Under the pieces are notes generated by a model. It was not told where the DNA came from. It saw only the letters and a program-made list of their open reading frames with translations, and searched no databases. This document shows, in pieces, positions 36,110 through 44,844 of a DNA stretch of 52,119 nucleotides (the first letter of the stretch is position 1; each line of letters begins with the position of its first letter). The DNA is from an uncultured bacterium. GTDB taxonomy: Bacteria > Bacteroidota > Bacteroidia > Bacteroidales > Bacteroidaceae. The DNA is taken from the NCBI GenBank assembly GCA_946188155.1, contig CAMHUC010000020.1, positions 1-52,119 of the forward strand, in the 5' to 3' direction. The translations under genes and the position numbers were made by a program.

Positions 36110-39100
36110 TGAGTACTCTTAGAACTCCCAATAATACGCCATCGGATGAGAATCCCCTTGTAGACCAGACATTGCATGTGGAGTCATCGGCAGACCTGTC
36201 CATGCCGTCTGATGAAACTACCGAACGTACGCTCAGGCCTGCCGACGATCAGCCGATGAACGATTCGGCCCTTGCTATGGACACCACCATGGTTTCTAAT
36301 AGTGCTATCCCAGAGCCGGAAGAGGTGACAGGTGACTATTTCACGCTGAAGGGTGTCAGATACAGGAAGAAGGGTGTACTCAGCGAGAATTCGGGTGAGG
36401 CACAGGTGTACCTGGTGGAGCGCAATGGCGAGGAGTATGTGCTGAAGGTCTACTATCCCTCGTTCAACGTCAACAAGAAGCTGCTGCAGACCATCTACAA
36501 CTTCAAGTTCGAGATGATTGTCAGCCTCTACGACTATGGCAAGACCTACGTGGACGGTAAGAACCGCTACTACGAGCTGATGGAGTACCTGCGCGGCGGC
36601 ACGATGAGCGACTACAAGCTCAACGGCGACATGGAAAAGTTCCGCCGCATAGCCCTCCAGGCCGCAGCTGCCCTTGCCTATATCCACGAGAACAATATCC
36701 TTCACAAGGACATCAAGCCCAGCAACTTCTTCTTCCGCGACCCGGAGCATACAGAAGTGGTGCTTGGCGACTTCGGCATCTCGAGCATGCTGGAGAACGA
36801 CGGCAAGGCCCACCGCACCACGCAGGCCCGCACGCCCATCTATGCAGCTCCCGAGATGTATGCCGACGTGATCGACGGCGTGGTGGAGATTACGCCTGCT
36901 GCCGACTTCTACTCCTTGGGTATCACCTTGATGGCCCTCTGGCTGGGCGGCAACCCGATGAGCAGTAATGAGCGCGTGATGATGCGCCAGAAGAACGAGG
37001 GGCGCCTGCCTCACCTGAACGAGCTGCCCGAGCGGGTGCGGATGATTGTGCAGGGCATGACGGTAGTCAACCCGCTGAACCGCTGGGGGTACGACGAGGT
37101 GGAGAAATGGTTCGAGGGAGAGAATCCGAAGGTAGACCTCAGCTCCCCGTTCCTGAAGTATAAGAGCTTCATCGTCGACCCGGACAAGAACCTCGTGGCC
37201 GACAATATCCACGAGTTGGTGCCACTGCTGCTCGACAACGAGCGCCTGGCCATCGGCTATCTCTATAACGGGCGAATCGCCTCCTGGCTGGAGCAATGTG
37301 GCAACGAGAAGCTCAGCACCATCGTCAAGGATATCGTTGTCAACAAGTATCCCGTCGACCAGCATGCAGGCCTGATGGCATCCGTCTATGCCATGGAACC
37401 CACCTATCCCTACAAGGATGTCAAGGGAGCACCTTGCGACGATGCCCACAGCATAGCCATCTCATTACTAAGCTACATGGAGGAGTACGGCATACTGCTG
37501 GCCAACCCCAACGACTCGCTGTTCCTCTACCTGGAGTCGCACACGAAATGCAACGTCAGCCGACTGCGCTCCTACTTCACACCTTCCAGTCATCCCGATA
37601 CCCATGTGGCGGTGATGAAGCTCGTCTATGAGATCGACCCCGACATCGCCCTGCTGGGCAAGTATCCCTCGTCGACCGTCTCGGAGATTGTCAGGACATT
37701 CGGTAAGGAGAAGCTGACCGACGACGACTGGCACTGCCTGACCGACGGGCGCCTGCTCTCCTGGATGTACAGCCATGAGGACAAGATGGCCTGTGAGAGT
37801 CTGCGCATCCTGACTAAGGACCAGCCCTATTCGGAGGACCTGGCCTATAAGGTGCTCTACAACTTGGACCGCAACGCGGCCTACGACCTGCGCTTTGCCA
37901 ACACCCCGATGCAGGTGGGCGAGCTGCTCCGCGAGCGGCTGAAGAATGCCGAGCACCTCTCGGAGAAGGATTTTGCCAAGGAGATGTCGGACATCACCGA
38001 CAGGAACGGGCGCTTCTTCTATTTCGCCCAGCTGCACGGCTGGGCCGAGGTGCTGAGCGAGGCAAACCACTGCTTCGACTTCAACAGCGAGGAGAACCGT
38101 GAGCGCTTGGGGGCCTACGACGTGAAGACTGCCGTCTATCGCTTCTGCCGCATCCTGGGGGTGACGCCTGTCTACCTCCTGCCCGACGGCACCGAGCTTA
38201 CCGACGGCCGTGAGCTCGACCCGCGCAACTTCACCCAGATCAGGAATGAGATGCGCAACGGCGCCTTCACCCAATGGCTCTCCGTGTTCTATCACGAGGA
38301 CCCCTTTGCCGACTTCAGCGGCGAGTATGCATACGAGCATACGCTGGAGGAGTGGCTCAACACGCTTGGAAAGATCGACAGCACGCAGACCTACTACAAA
38401 CGCTTCATGGATGCACGGGAAGAGACGGCCAGCCGGGTGAAGAATGTACGCGACGGCTGGACGCGGGCCCGGGGAAAGGAGAAGGTGTGGCGGACAACGT
38501 TCTACAGCCTTTCCGGACTGTGGATTCTGCTCATGCTGATCTTCGGCGTGGACGACCGTACCTATCTGCTGGGTCACTCGTTCCTTTGTATCGGACTACC
38601 CTTGGGAGGCATGACGGGCATCATCGTGGCCACGCGGGCCTACTTCCGGGGCTACGACGTGTTCTTCTCTTTCCTGTGGGGACTGCTGGGAGCACTGTCG
38701 TCGCTTATACCTATTATTATATTAAAGTATATGGACCAGTCGCATCCGGGATTCTTCAACCTGACGGTGGTCATCATCACTCTGGTATACATGCTCGTCT
38801 GCCATCTGACCGACTTCCGTGGCGACCAGAAGGCCGACAACAGGCTGATAACGGAGGTGCTCGACAACGACATCAAGTCGACACTGCTCGAACCGCTCTA
38901 CTATACGTTCAAGACCAAGTCGTATCGCTTCAAGGGTTCTAAGTTCGGACTGCTCGACGATGTGACCGACCAGGTACACTCCATCAGTGGCGAGAGCGTG
39001 CTGCACTATGTCTTGTGGAGCATACTGGCGGGCATCTTCGTATTCAACTTCATAGTCTATAGCCCCAGTCTGCTGAATGTTAGCAATCCCGACGTGGACA

Positions 39101-39156
39101 ACTTCCATTTTAGTCCTACAGAGATGATCCAGCAATTAGAAAAAGACGTAGAATAA
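36109..39156 (+). CDS. Membrane-anchored Ser/Thr protein kinase
   Basis: A 1015-aa Hanks-type kinase. Residues 1-75 are an acidic Thr/Ser-rich tail. The kinase domain is about 76-340: loop LSENSGEAQVYLV, Lys113 (YVLKVYY), catalytic HKDIKPSN (199-206; His-Lys-Asp in place of HRD, common in bacteria), DFG 221-223 and APE 247-249. Residues 340-780 form a large helical region that I do not recognise. About five membrane helices follow (from about 799 to 988), so the kinase faces the cytosol. It overlaps its neighbours by one base at each end. A PP2C phosphatase in the same locus is the likely opposing enzyme. Confidence 0.92.
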   Translation: MSTLRTPNNTPSDENPLVDQTLHVESSADLSMPSDETTERTLRPADDQPMNDSALAMDTTMVSNSAIPEPEEVTGDYFTLKGVRYRKKGVLSENSGEAQVYLVERNGEEYVLKVYYPSFNVNKKLLQTIYNFKFEMIVSLYDYGKTYVDGKNRYYELMEYLRGGTMSDYKLNGDMEKFRRIALQAAAALAYIHENNILHKDIKPSNFFFRDPEHTEVVLGDFGISSMLENDGKAHRTTQARTPIYAAPEMYADVIDGVVEITPAADFYSLGITLMALWLGGNPMSSNERVMMRQKNEGRLPHLNELPERVRMIVQGMTVVNPLNRWGYDEVEKWFEGENPKVDLSSPFLKYKSFIVDPDKNLVADNIHELVPLLLDNERLAIGYLYNGRIASWLEQCGNEKLSTIVKDIVVNKYPVDQHAGLMASVYAMEPTYPYKDVKGAPCDDAHSIAISLLSYMEEYGILLANPNDSLFLYLESHTKCNVSRLRSYFTPSSHPDTHVAVMKLVYEIDPDIALLGKYPSSTVSEIVRTFGKEKLTDDDWHCLTDGRLLSWMYSHEDKMACESLRILTKDQPYSEDLAYKVLYNLDRNAAYDLRFANTPMQVGELLRERLKNAEHLSEKDFAKEMSDITDRNGRFFYFAQLHGWAEVLSEANHCFDFNSEENRERLGAYDVKTAVYRFCRILGVTPVYLLPDGTELTDGRELDPRNFTQIRNEMRNGAFTQWLSVFYHEDPFADFSGEYAYEHTLEEWLNTLGKIDSTQTYYKRFMDAREETASRVKNVRDGWTRARGKEKVWRTTFYSLSGLWILLMLIFGVDDRTYLLGHSFLCIGLPLGGMTGIIVATRAYFRGYDVFFSFLWGLLGALSSLIPIIILKYMDQSHPGFFNLTVVIITLVYMLVCHLTDFRGDQKADNRLITEVLDNDIKSTLLEPLYYTFKTKSYRFKGSKFGLLDDVTDQVHSISGESVLHYVLWSILAGIFVFNFIVYSPSLLNVSNPDVDNFHFSPTEMIQQLEKDVE

Positions 39157-42100
39157 TGATTTGCGAACATTGTCATAAGGAAAACCGGAGCATCGCCAAG
39201 TTCTGTAAGTGGTGCGGGCAGCCGTTGGTGAGCCAGAACCTGCTGGACAAGCTGGTGGGCCTGGACAGCGTCAAGCAGCAGCTGAAGACGATAGTCGACA
39301 CATACGCCTTCCTGCGTTCCCGTAAGGATATTGCCCAGGTGCGCATCTCTGTCAACGCCATCGTCATCGGTGAGACGGGTACGGGCAAGACGGCGCTGGC
39401 AGAGATTCTCCGCGACTATTTCTACCAGAATAAGATTATCGACAAGCCCAAGCTGACGGTAGTGGATGCCGTCGACTACCAGCGCTTCGTCGACAAGTGG
39501 GATGATAACATCAAAAAGGCCAAAAACGGCATTCTATTCTTCGACAATGTTCAAAAGCTTCTGCCCGACAAGTACTCCAACCAGGTGAACCCGCTCGACA
39601 AGCTGTTTGTAGAGATGGACAAGTGGGACGACAATCCCATCGTCGTCATCTCCGGACTGCCCAAAGGGCTGGACGACTTCCTGGAGAGCAATCCTGCCGT
39701 GGCCAACCGCTTCAAGTACACCTTCCGTCTGCCGACGCCCAACTATAATGAGCTGACGGACATCTGTAAGCTGAGCCTGCGCACCCGCTACGGCATCTCC
39801 GACTTCTCTCCCGAGGCCGACAACCAGCTGAAGCGCTACTTCAAGTATCAGATCAAGATCAAGGACGATACCTTCGGCAATGCCCATCTGGCCATGAAGA
39901 CTGCCGAGGACATCTTCACGCAGTTCATCAGCCGTGGCGCCCAGGCCACCATCGTAGAGAAGAGCGACATCAAGGGCTATGTGCCCGAGGAGCGCTCTGT
40001 GGACGACATCCTCAGCGACCTCGACAAGTTTATCGGCATGGACGAGGTGAAGAGTGCCGTGCGCGAGATAGCCTATTCCGTTAAGAACAGCGTGGAGCGC
40101 GCCGAGCGTGGACTGGGCGAGCAGGAGAAGATGTCGATGCACATCATCCTGACGGGTAATCCCGGAACGGGTAAGACCACCATCGCCCGGAAGCTGGGCG
40201 AGATTCTCTCATCCATCGGATACCTCGACAGCGGACACGTGGTCGAGGTGGACCGTGCCAAGATGGTGAGTCCCTATCAGGGGGAGACGCCCAAGGTGGT
40301 GGACCGCCTGTGCGACAAGGCCATGGGAGGCATTCTCTTCGTTGACGAGGCCTACACGCTGGCCCCCGTCAGCCAGGCCGGCGACCGCGACAACCAGGGT
40401 GCCCAGGCACTGGAGAAGTTGATGAAGCGCATGGAGGACGACCGGGGCAAGTTCGTGGTCATAGCTGCCGGCTACCGTACGGAGATGGACAACCTGTTCC
40501 GCATCAACCCCGGTTTCCGCAGCCGCTTCAACTACTTCCTCAATATCGAGGACTACACCCCCGAGCAGCTCTATCAGATCATGCTCGTATTCGCCAAGGA
40601 CAAGAAGTACATCTTCTCCCCACAGGCCGAGGCCCTGACGAAGAAGATGATCACCGAGATGTACAACACCCGTGACAAGGACTTCGCCAACGGCCGAACC
40701 ATGCGCTCGCTGTTCGACCAGATCTGCAAGAAACAGGCCCAGCGCCTGCAGGGCGAGAGCATCTCGCAGATGAGCAACGAGGAGCTGATGACCATCGAGG
40801 ATCAGGACATCCCCTACGAGGCTCCCCAGACGGTCGACTATACCGAGTGCCTCAAGAAGCTCGACGGCCTCGTAGGACTGGGCGGCGTCAAGAAGGAAAT
40901 CTCCAATCTGGCAGCCTACCTCAACCTGCAGATCCGCCGTGGCGAGACCAACACCTTCCAGGGCAAGCACTACGTGTTCACCGGTAACCCCGGAACGGGT
41001 AAGACCACCGTGGCCCGCATCATGGCCGACGTGTTCAAGACGCTGGGCATCGTATCGCGCGGACAACTCGTAGAGGCCGACCGCGCCAAGCTCGTAGCAG
41101 GCTACTCCGGGCAGACGGCCATCAAGACCAATCAACTGGTAGACCAGGCCTTGGGCGGCGTGCTCTTCATCGACGAGGCCTATACACTGAAGTCCAACGA
41201 CGGTGACTCCTTCGGGGCCGAGGCCATCGACACCCTGCTGAAGCGCCTGGAGGACGACCGGGGCAAGTTCATCTGCATCGTGGCGGGATATACCGACCAG
41301 ATGCACGACTTCATCGACTCCAACCCCGGACTGAAGAGCCGGTTCACACAGACCATCCACTTCGACGACTATACCCCCGACGAGCTGACACAAATCTTCA
41401 TCAATCTCGCCAAGGCCAAGAACTTCATCGTCGACGACGACACCCAGGCAGCCATCCACCGCGAGTTCGAGCAGCTCTACCTGCGCCGCGACAAGAACTT
41501 CGGCAATGCCCGCGAGGCACGCCGCATCTTCGACGCAGCTGTGGAGCGTCAGAGCCAGCGGCTGGTCAAGCTGATGAGCGACCCTGGCTTCCAGGAGGCC
41601 GACATGTACAAGCTGACCAAGGATGACCTGCCGATGGCCCAGAACGAGGCTGCCCGTCCGCTCGACGAGGTGCTCAACGAACTCGACGAGTTCATCGGCA
41701 TGCGTACCGTGAAGAACTCCATCCGCCGACTGGCCGTGCAGAGCATGTTCATGAAGCAGCGCGCCGCCATGGGAGCGGGTAGGGTACAGCAGCTGGCCAT
41801 GAACTTCATCCTCACAGGTAATCCCGGTACGGGTAAGACATCCATCGCCCGCAAGATGGGCGAGATTCTACAGTCGATGGAGATACTGCCCACGCCACGC
41901 GTGATTGAGGCCAGCCGTGCCACCCTTGTGGGTAAGTACATGGGTGAGACGCCGAAGATTGTCAACAACATGTGCGACAAGGCCATGGGCGGCATCCTCT
42001 TCATCGACGAGGCCTATACGCTGAGCGACGGTGGCGACCAGTACGGCAAGGAGGCCATCGACACGCTGATGAAGCGCATGGAGGACGACCGGGGCAAGTT

Positions 42101-42461
42101 CGTCGTCATAGCCGCTGGCTACAAGGACAAGATGGAGGAGTTCCTCATGATGAACCCCGGACTGGCCAGCCGCTTCACCCACAAGCTGCATATCGACGAC
42201 TACAACGAGGATGAGCTGCTCGCCATCTTCAAGCAGATGGCCCAGAAGGAGTCCTACACACTCTCACCGACCGCCGAGTTCAAGGCCCTTGACACCATCT
42301 ACCGCATGGTGATGGCCAAGGACGAGTCGTGGGGCAATGCCCGCGAGATGCGCAACCTGCTCGACGCCACCATACAGAAGCTGTCGATGCGTGTCTCCCA
42401 GTTGCCGCCCGACCAGGTGACCAAGGAGACTTACCAGATTATTTTACCAGAAGATATTTAA
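39156..42461 (+). CDS. Zinc-ribbon protein with four tandem AAA+ modules (CbbX/SpoVK type)
   Basis: A 1101-aa protein. A zinc ribbon (Cys3, 6, 17, 20) is followed by four AAA+ modules. Module 1: Walker A GETGTGKT (72-79), Walker B ILFFDN (126-131). Module 2: GNPGTGKT (334-341), ILFVDE (393-398). Module 3: GNPGTGKT (610-617), VLFIDE (669-674). Module 4: GNPGTGKT (888-895), ILFIDE (947-952). Modules 2-4 have the CbbX/EccA motifs DEAY and NPGxxSRF. Module 1 has Asn instead of the catalytic Glu and AVANRF instead of SRF, so it probably binds but does not hydrolyse ATP. A remodelling motor controlled by the kinase/FHA/PP2C set is the likely role. Confidence 0.92.
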   Translation: MICEHCHKENRSIAKFCKWCGQPLVSQNLLDKLVGLDSVKQQLKTIVDTYAFLRSRKDIAQVRISVNAIVIGETGTGKTALAEILRDYFYQNKIIDKPKLTVVDAVDYQRFVDKWDDNIKKAKNGILFFDNVQKLLPDKYSNQVNPLDKLFVEMDKWDDNPIVVISGLPKGLDDFLESNPAVANRFKYTFRLPTPNYNELTDICKLSLRTRYGISDFSPEADNQLKRYFKYQIKIKDDTFGNAHLAMKTAEDIFTQFISRGAQATIVEKSDIKGYVPEERSVDDILSDLDKFIGMDEVKSAVREIAYSVKNSVERAERGLGEQEKMSMHIILTGNPGTGKTTIARKLGEILSSIGYLDSGHVVEVDRAKMVSPYQGETPKVVDRLCDKAMGGILFVDEAYTLAPVSQAGDRDNQGAQALEKLMKRMEDDRGKFVVIAAGYRTEMDNLFRINPGFRSRFNYFLNIEDYTPEQLYQIMLVFAKDKKYIFSPQAEALTKKMITEMYNTRDKDFANGRTMRSLFDQICKKQAQRLQGESISQMSNEELMTIEDQDIPYEAPQTVDYTECLKKLDGLVGLGGVKKEISNLAAYLNLQIRRGETNTFQGKHYVFTGNPGTGKTTVARIMADVFKTLGIVSRGQLVEADRAKLVAGYSGQTAIKTNQLVDQALGGVLFIDEAYTLKSNDGDSFGAEAIDTLLKRLEDDRGKFICIVAGYTDQMHDFIDSNPGLKSRFTQTIHFDDYTPDELTQIFINLAKAKNFIVDDDTQAAIHREFEQLYLRRDKNFGNAREARRIFDAAVERQSQRLVKLMSDPGFQEADMYKLTKDDLPMAQNEAARPLDEVLNELDEFIGMRTVKNSIRRLAVQSMFMKQRAAMGAGRVQQLAMNFILTGNPGTGKTSIARKMGEILQSMEILPTPRVIEASRATLVGKYMGETPKIVNNMCDKAMGGILFIDEAYTLSDGGDQYGKEAIDTLMKRMEDDRGKFVVIAAGYKDKMEEFLMMNPGLASRFTHKLHIDDYNEDELLAIFKQMAQKESYTLSPTAEFKALDTIYRMVMAKDESWGNAREMRNLLDATIQKLSMRVSQLPPDQVTKETYQIILPEDI

Positions 42462-42470
42462 GCAGAAGAT

Positions 42471-43043
42471 ATGATTATTTGCCCGACTTGCAAAGAAGAG
42501 ATAGAGAACGACTCGCATTTCTGTGACCAGTGCGGCCAGGCGCTGCTGTTCTGCGACCGCTGTGGAAGCGTCGGCATCGGTCGCCGCTGCACCAAGTGCG
42601 GCGGGCTGATGGTGGCCCCCAGTGCCCAGGGCAGCCCGCAACAGCCGTCACGCCTGTCGGAGAGCCTGAAGATGGGCATGGACGGCACCACCGGAATGGG
42701 TTCCATGACGGGCCTCGCACAGCCCGGGGCGAACGCCGGCGGCGTGCCGGTGCTGACCCTTGCCAACGACAGCCTGAACATACGCATCGTGGGAGTCAAC
42801 GGTGCCATCATCGGCCGCAGGAACGGGCCCTACACGCAGTTCTTCAGCCAGTGTCCCTACGTGTCGGGAACCCATGCGCAGCTGAGGTATACCCCCGCCA
42901 CCGGATGGTGCATCGCCGACAAGCACTCCTCCAACGGCACCAAGCTCAACCAGCGCGCCCTGCAGCCCGACGTGGAGATGCACCTCAACAATGGCGACAC
43001 GCTCACGCTGGCCAATGTAAACCTTCAAGTGATTGTCAGATAA
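42471..43043 (+). CDS. Zinc-ribbon FHA-domain protein
   Basis: A 190-aa cytosolic adaptor. Two zinc ribbons form the N-terminus (Cys4/7/18/21 and Cys28/31/40/43). A Gly/Met/Ser linker (about 47-90) leads to an FHA domain (about 93-190) with the phosphothreonine-binding residues Gly115-Arg116 (IIGRRNGP), Ser132-x-x-His135 (SGTHAQ) and the SSNGTKLN loop (153-160). FHA domains bind phosphothreonine peptides, so it should read marks made by the kinase two genes upstream. The N-terminal ribbon resembles that of the AAA protein. It lies 9 bases after the AAA gene and 6 before the phosphatase. Confidence 0.92.
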   Translation: MIICPTCKEEIENDSHFCDQCGQALLFCDRCGSVGIGRRCTKCGGLMVAPSAQGSPQQPSRLSESLKMGMDGTTGMGSMTGLAQPGANAGGVPVLTLANDSLNIRIVGVNGAIIGRRNGPYTQFFSQCPYVSGTHAQLRYTPATGWCIADKHSSNGTKLNQRALQPDVEMHLNNGDTLTLANVNLQVIVR

Positions 43044-43049
43044 CTAACA

Positions 43050-43805
43050 ATGATGAATCTTTATGTGACGGCAGCCTCATGGACGGGCTGCGTAAGAAGC
43101 AACAACGAGGACATGATCCTCGTGGGAAGCTCTTTTATCCGCAACGACGACTACAAGGCTCGCATAGAGCTGAGCGACGCCAAGCGGACCATGATAGCCC
43201 TGGCCGACGGCATGGGAGGCCATAACAGCGGAGAGGTGGCCAGTAGCGACGCCCTCCACAACCTGCAGTTCTTCTTCAGCGACATTCCCTCAGGGGTGGA
43301 TGCCGAAGGATTCAGGGAGATGATCGACGAGTGGCTCGAGTCCATCAACAATATCATCGACTCCAAGGGACGCGTCGACGAGCAGTACAAGGGCATGGGC
43401 ACCACGCTCGTGGGAATGGCCTTCTACGAGGGCAACACCTTCATGATGAACTGCGGCGACAGCCGCCTATACCGCATGCGCCACGGCCTGCTCAGCCAGC
43501 TCACCACCGACCACTCGCTCAACAATCTGCTGGGCGACGGCCGCCATTCCAGCGTCATCACCAACTGCATCGGAGGGGGCACCAAGAAGTCGTTCATCGA
43601 CCTGACCCGCATCACCGACGACGTGAAGCAGGGCGACATCTACATGCTCTGTAGCGACGGCCTGACCGACATGCTCCACGACCACAGCATAGAGTCGCTG
43701 CTCAAGGAGGGGGCCGACGCCAGCGCCCTCTGCGAGGCTGCCATTGAGGCCGGCGGGCTCGACAATGTGTCCGTCTGCGTCATCGACGTAGAGAATGAAG
43801 AGTGA
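43050..43805 (+). CDS. PP2C-type Ser/Thr protein phosphatase
   Basis: A 251-aa PPM/PP2C phosphatase without membrane segment. The metal-binding motifs are complete: SNNEDM (Glu20-Asp21), LADGMGGHNSGEVAS (Asp53-Gly54), GTTLVGM, NCGDSRLYRMR, LCSDGLTDML and GGLDNVSVCVID. It would remove the phosphates placed by the kinase of the same locus. It is the last gene; the next gene, metA, is separated by an A/T-rich repeat spacer and is unrelated in function. ATG at 43053 is an alternative start. Confidence 0.95.
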   Translation: MMNLYVTAASWTGCVRSNNEDMILVGSSFIRNDDYKARIELSDAKRTMIALADGMGGHNSGEVASSDALHNLQFFFSDIPSGVDAEGFREMIDEWLESINNIIDSKGRVDEQYKGMGTTLVGMAFYEGNTFMMNCGDSRLYRMRHGLLSQLTTDHSLNNLLGDGRHSSVITNCIGGGTKKSFIDLTRITDDVKQGDIYMLCSDGLTDMLHDHSIESLLKEGADASALCEAAIEAGGLDNVSVCVIDVENEE

Positions 43806-43813
43806 AGTGTTTC

Positions 43814-43864
43814 AAATCGTAAATCGTAAAATAGTAAATCGTAAATAGTTAAATCGTAAATAGT
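43814..43864 (+). repeat. AAATCGTAAAT-type repeat spacer between the phosphatase and metA
   Basis: The word AAATCGTAAA or close variants (AATAGTAAATCGTAAATAG) occurs about four times in 51 bases, filling nearly the whole intergenic gap. The same word is seen in the atpE-atpF and atpH-atpA gaps. Confidence 0.75.
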
Positions 43865-43868
43865 ATAG

Positions 43869-44786
43869 ATGCCATTAAGACTGCCCGACCGCCTGCCAGC
43901 CATCGACTTGCTGAAGCAGGAAAATATATTTGTAATGGACGATACCCGCGCTCACTCGCAGGATATCCGCCCCCTGAAGATTGTCATCCTCAACCTCATG
44001 CCGTTGAAGATTACCACCGAGACCGACCTCATCCGTCTGCTCTCCAACACGCCCCTGCAGCTCGACATCAGCTTCATGAAGCTGAAGAGCCATACGCCCA
44101 AGAACACGCCTATAGAGCACATGATGATGTTCTATCGCGACTTTGAGCAGATGCGCCACGAGAAGTTCGACGGCATGATCATCACAGGAGCACCCGTGGA
44201 GCAGCTGGAGTACGAGCAGGTGGGCTACTGGAACGAGCTCACCGACATCTTTGCATGGGCCAGGACCCACGTCACCAGCACACTCTACATCTGCTGGGCG
44301 GCACAGGCCGGACTCTACTTCCACTACGGCATACCCAAGTATCCGCTGCCGATGAAGCTGTTCGGCATATTCCCACAGAAGCCTCTCGACCCCAGGCTGC
44401 CCATCTTCCGGGGCTTCGACGATGAGTTCATGATGCCCCACAGCCGACACTCGGAGGTCCGCCGCGAGGATATCGTGGCACGGCCTGAACTGACGCTGAT
44501 TGCCGAGTCGCAAGAGAGTGGGGTGAGCATCGTCATGGCGCGAGGCGGTCGTGAGTTCTTCATCACCGGACATCTGGAGTATGCGCCCAACACGCTTGAC
44601 AAGGAATACCGCCGCGACAAGGACATACGCCGCGATGTGGCCATGCCGCAGAACTACTATCGCAACGACAATCCCGACAATCCTCCCATGGTCACCTGGC
44701 GGTCACACGCCAACCTCTTCTATACCAACTGGGTGAACTACTACGTCTATCAGGAGACACCTTATAATATTGAGGATATCAGGTAG
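43869..44786 (+). CDS. metA: MetA family homoserine O-acyltransferase, probably acetyl-CoA-dependent
   Basis: MetA acylates homoserine, the first committed step of methionine synthesis. The 305-aa protein has the nucleophile Cys142 (YICWAAQA) and the late GHLEYAPNTLDKEY stretch with the catalytic Glu. Acyl-CoA choice depends on residue 111: Gly in the succinyl-using E. coli enzyme, Glu in acetyl-using homologs. Here residue 111 is Glu (GAPVEQLEYE), so acetyl-CoA is predicted and the name homoserine O-succinyltransferase would mislead. It is flanked on both sides by repeat spacers, so cotranscription with its neighbours is uncertain. Confidence 0.94.
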   Translation: MPLRLPDRLPAIDLLKQENIFVMDDTRAHSQDIRPLKIVILNLMPLKITTETDLIRLLSNTPLQLDISFMKLKSHTPKNTPIEHMMMFYRDFEQMRHEKFDGMIITGAPVEQLEYEQVGYWNELTDIFAWARTHVTSTLYICWAAQAGLYFHYGIPKYPLPMKLFGIFPQKPLDPRLPIFRGFDDEFMMPHSRHSEVRREDIVARPELTLIAESQESGVSIVMARGGREFFITGHLEYAPNTLDKEYRRDKDIRRDVAMPQNYYRNDNPDNPPMVTWRSHANLFYTNWVNYYVYQETPYNIEDIR

Positions 44787-44792
44787 TATCGA

Positions 44793-44840
44793 GTTTATAG
44801 TTTATAGTTTAAAGTTTATAGTTTATAGTTTAGAGTTTAT
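44793..44840 (+). repeat. GTTTATA(G) microsatellite between metA and the U32 gene
   Basis: Six copies or near-copies of GTTTATAG fill the 58-base gap between the metA stop and the U32 start. The frame runs open through the repeats, which is why a longer U32 reading frame exists from 44770. Confidence 0.8.
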
Positions 44841-44844
44841 AGAG

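Noticed and set aside
40209..41459. 416-aa minus-strand frame opposite the AAA protein
   Set aside because: Antisense to three clear Walker motifs; its composition (Val, Leu, Glu, Gly, His) is typical of shadow frames.
35168..43805. Calling the locus a type VI or type VII (ESX) secretion system
   Set aside because: Only the regulatory parts and a CbbX/EccA-like ATPase are similar. No sheath, tube, baseplate, membrane-complex, FtsK/SpoIIIE-type ATPase or WXG100 gene is present.
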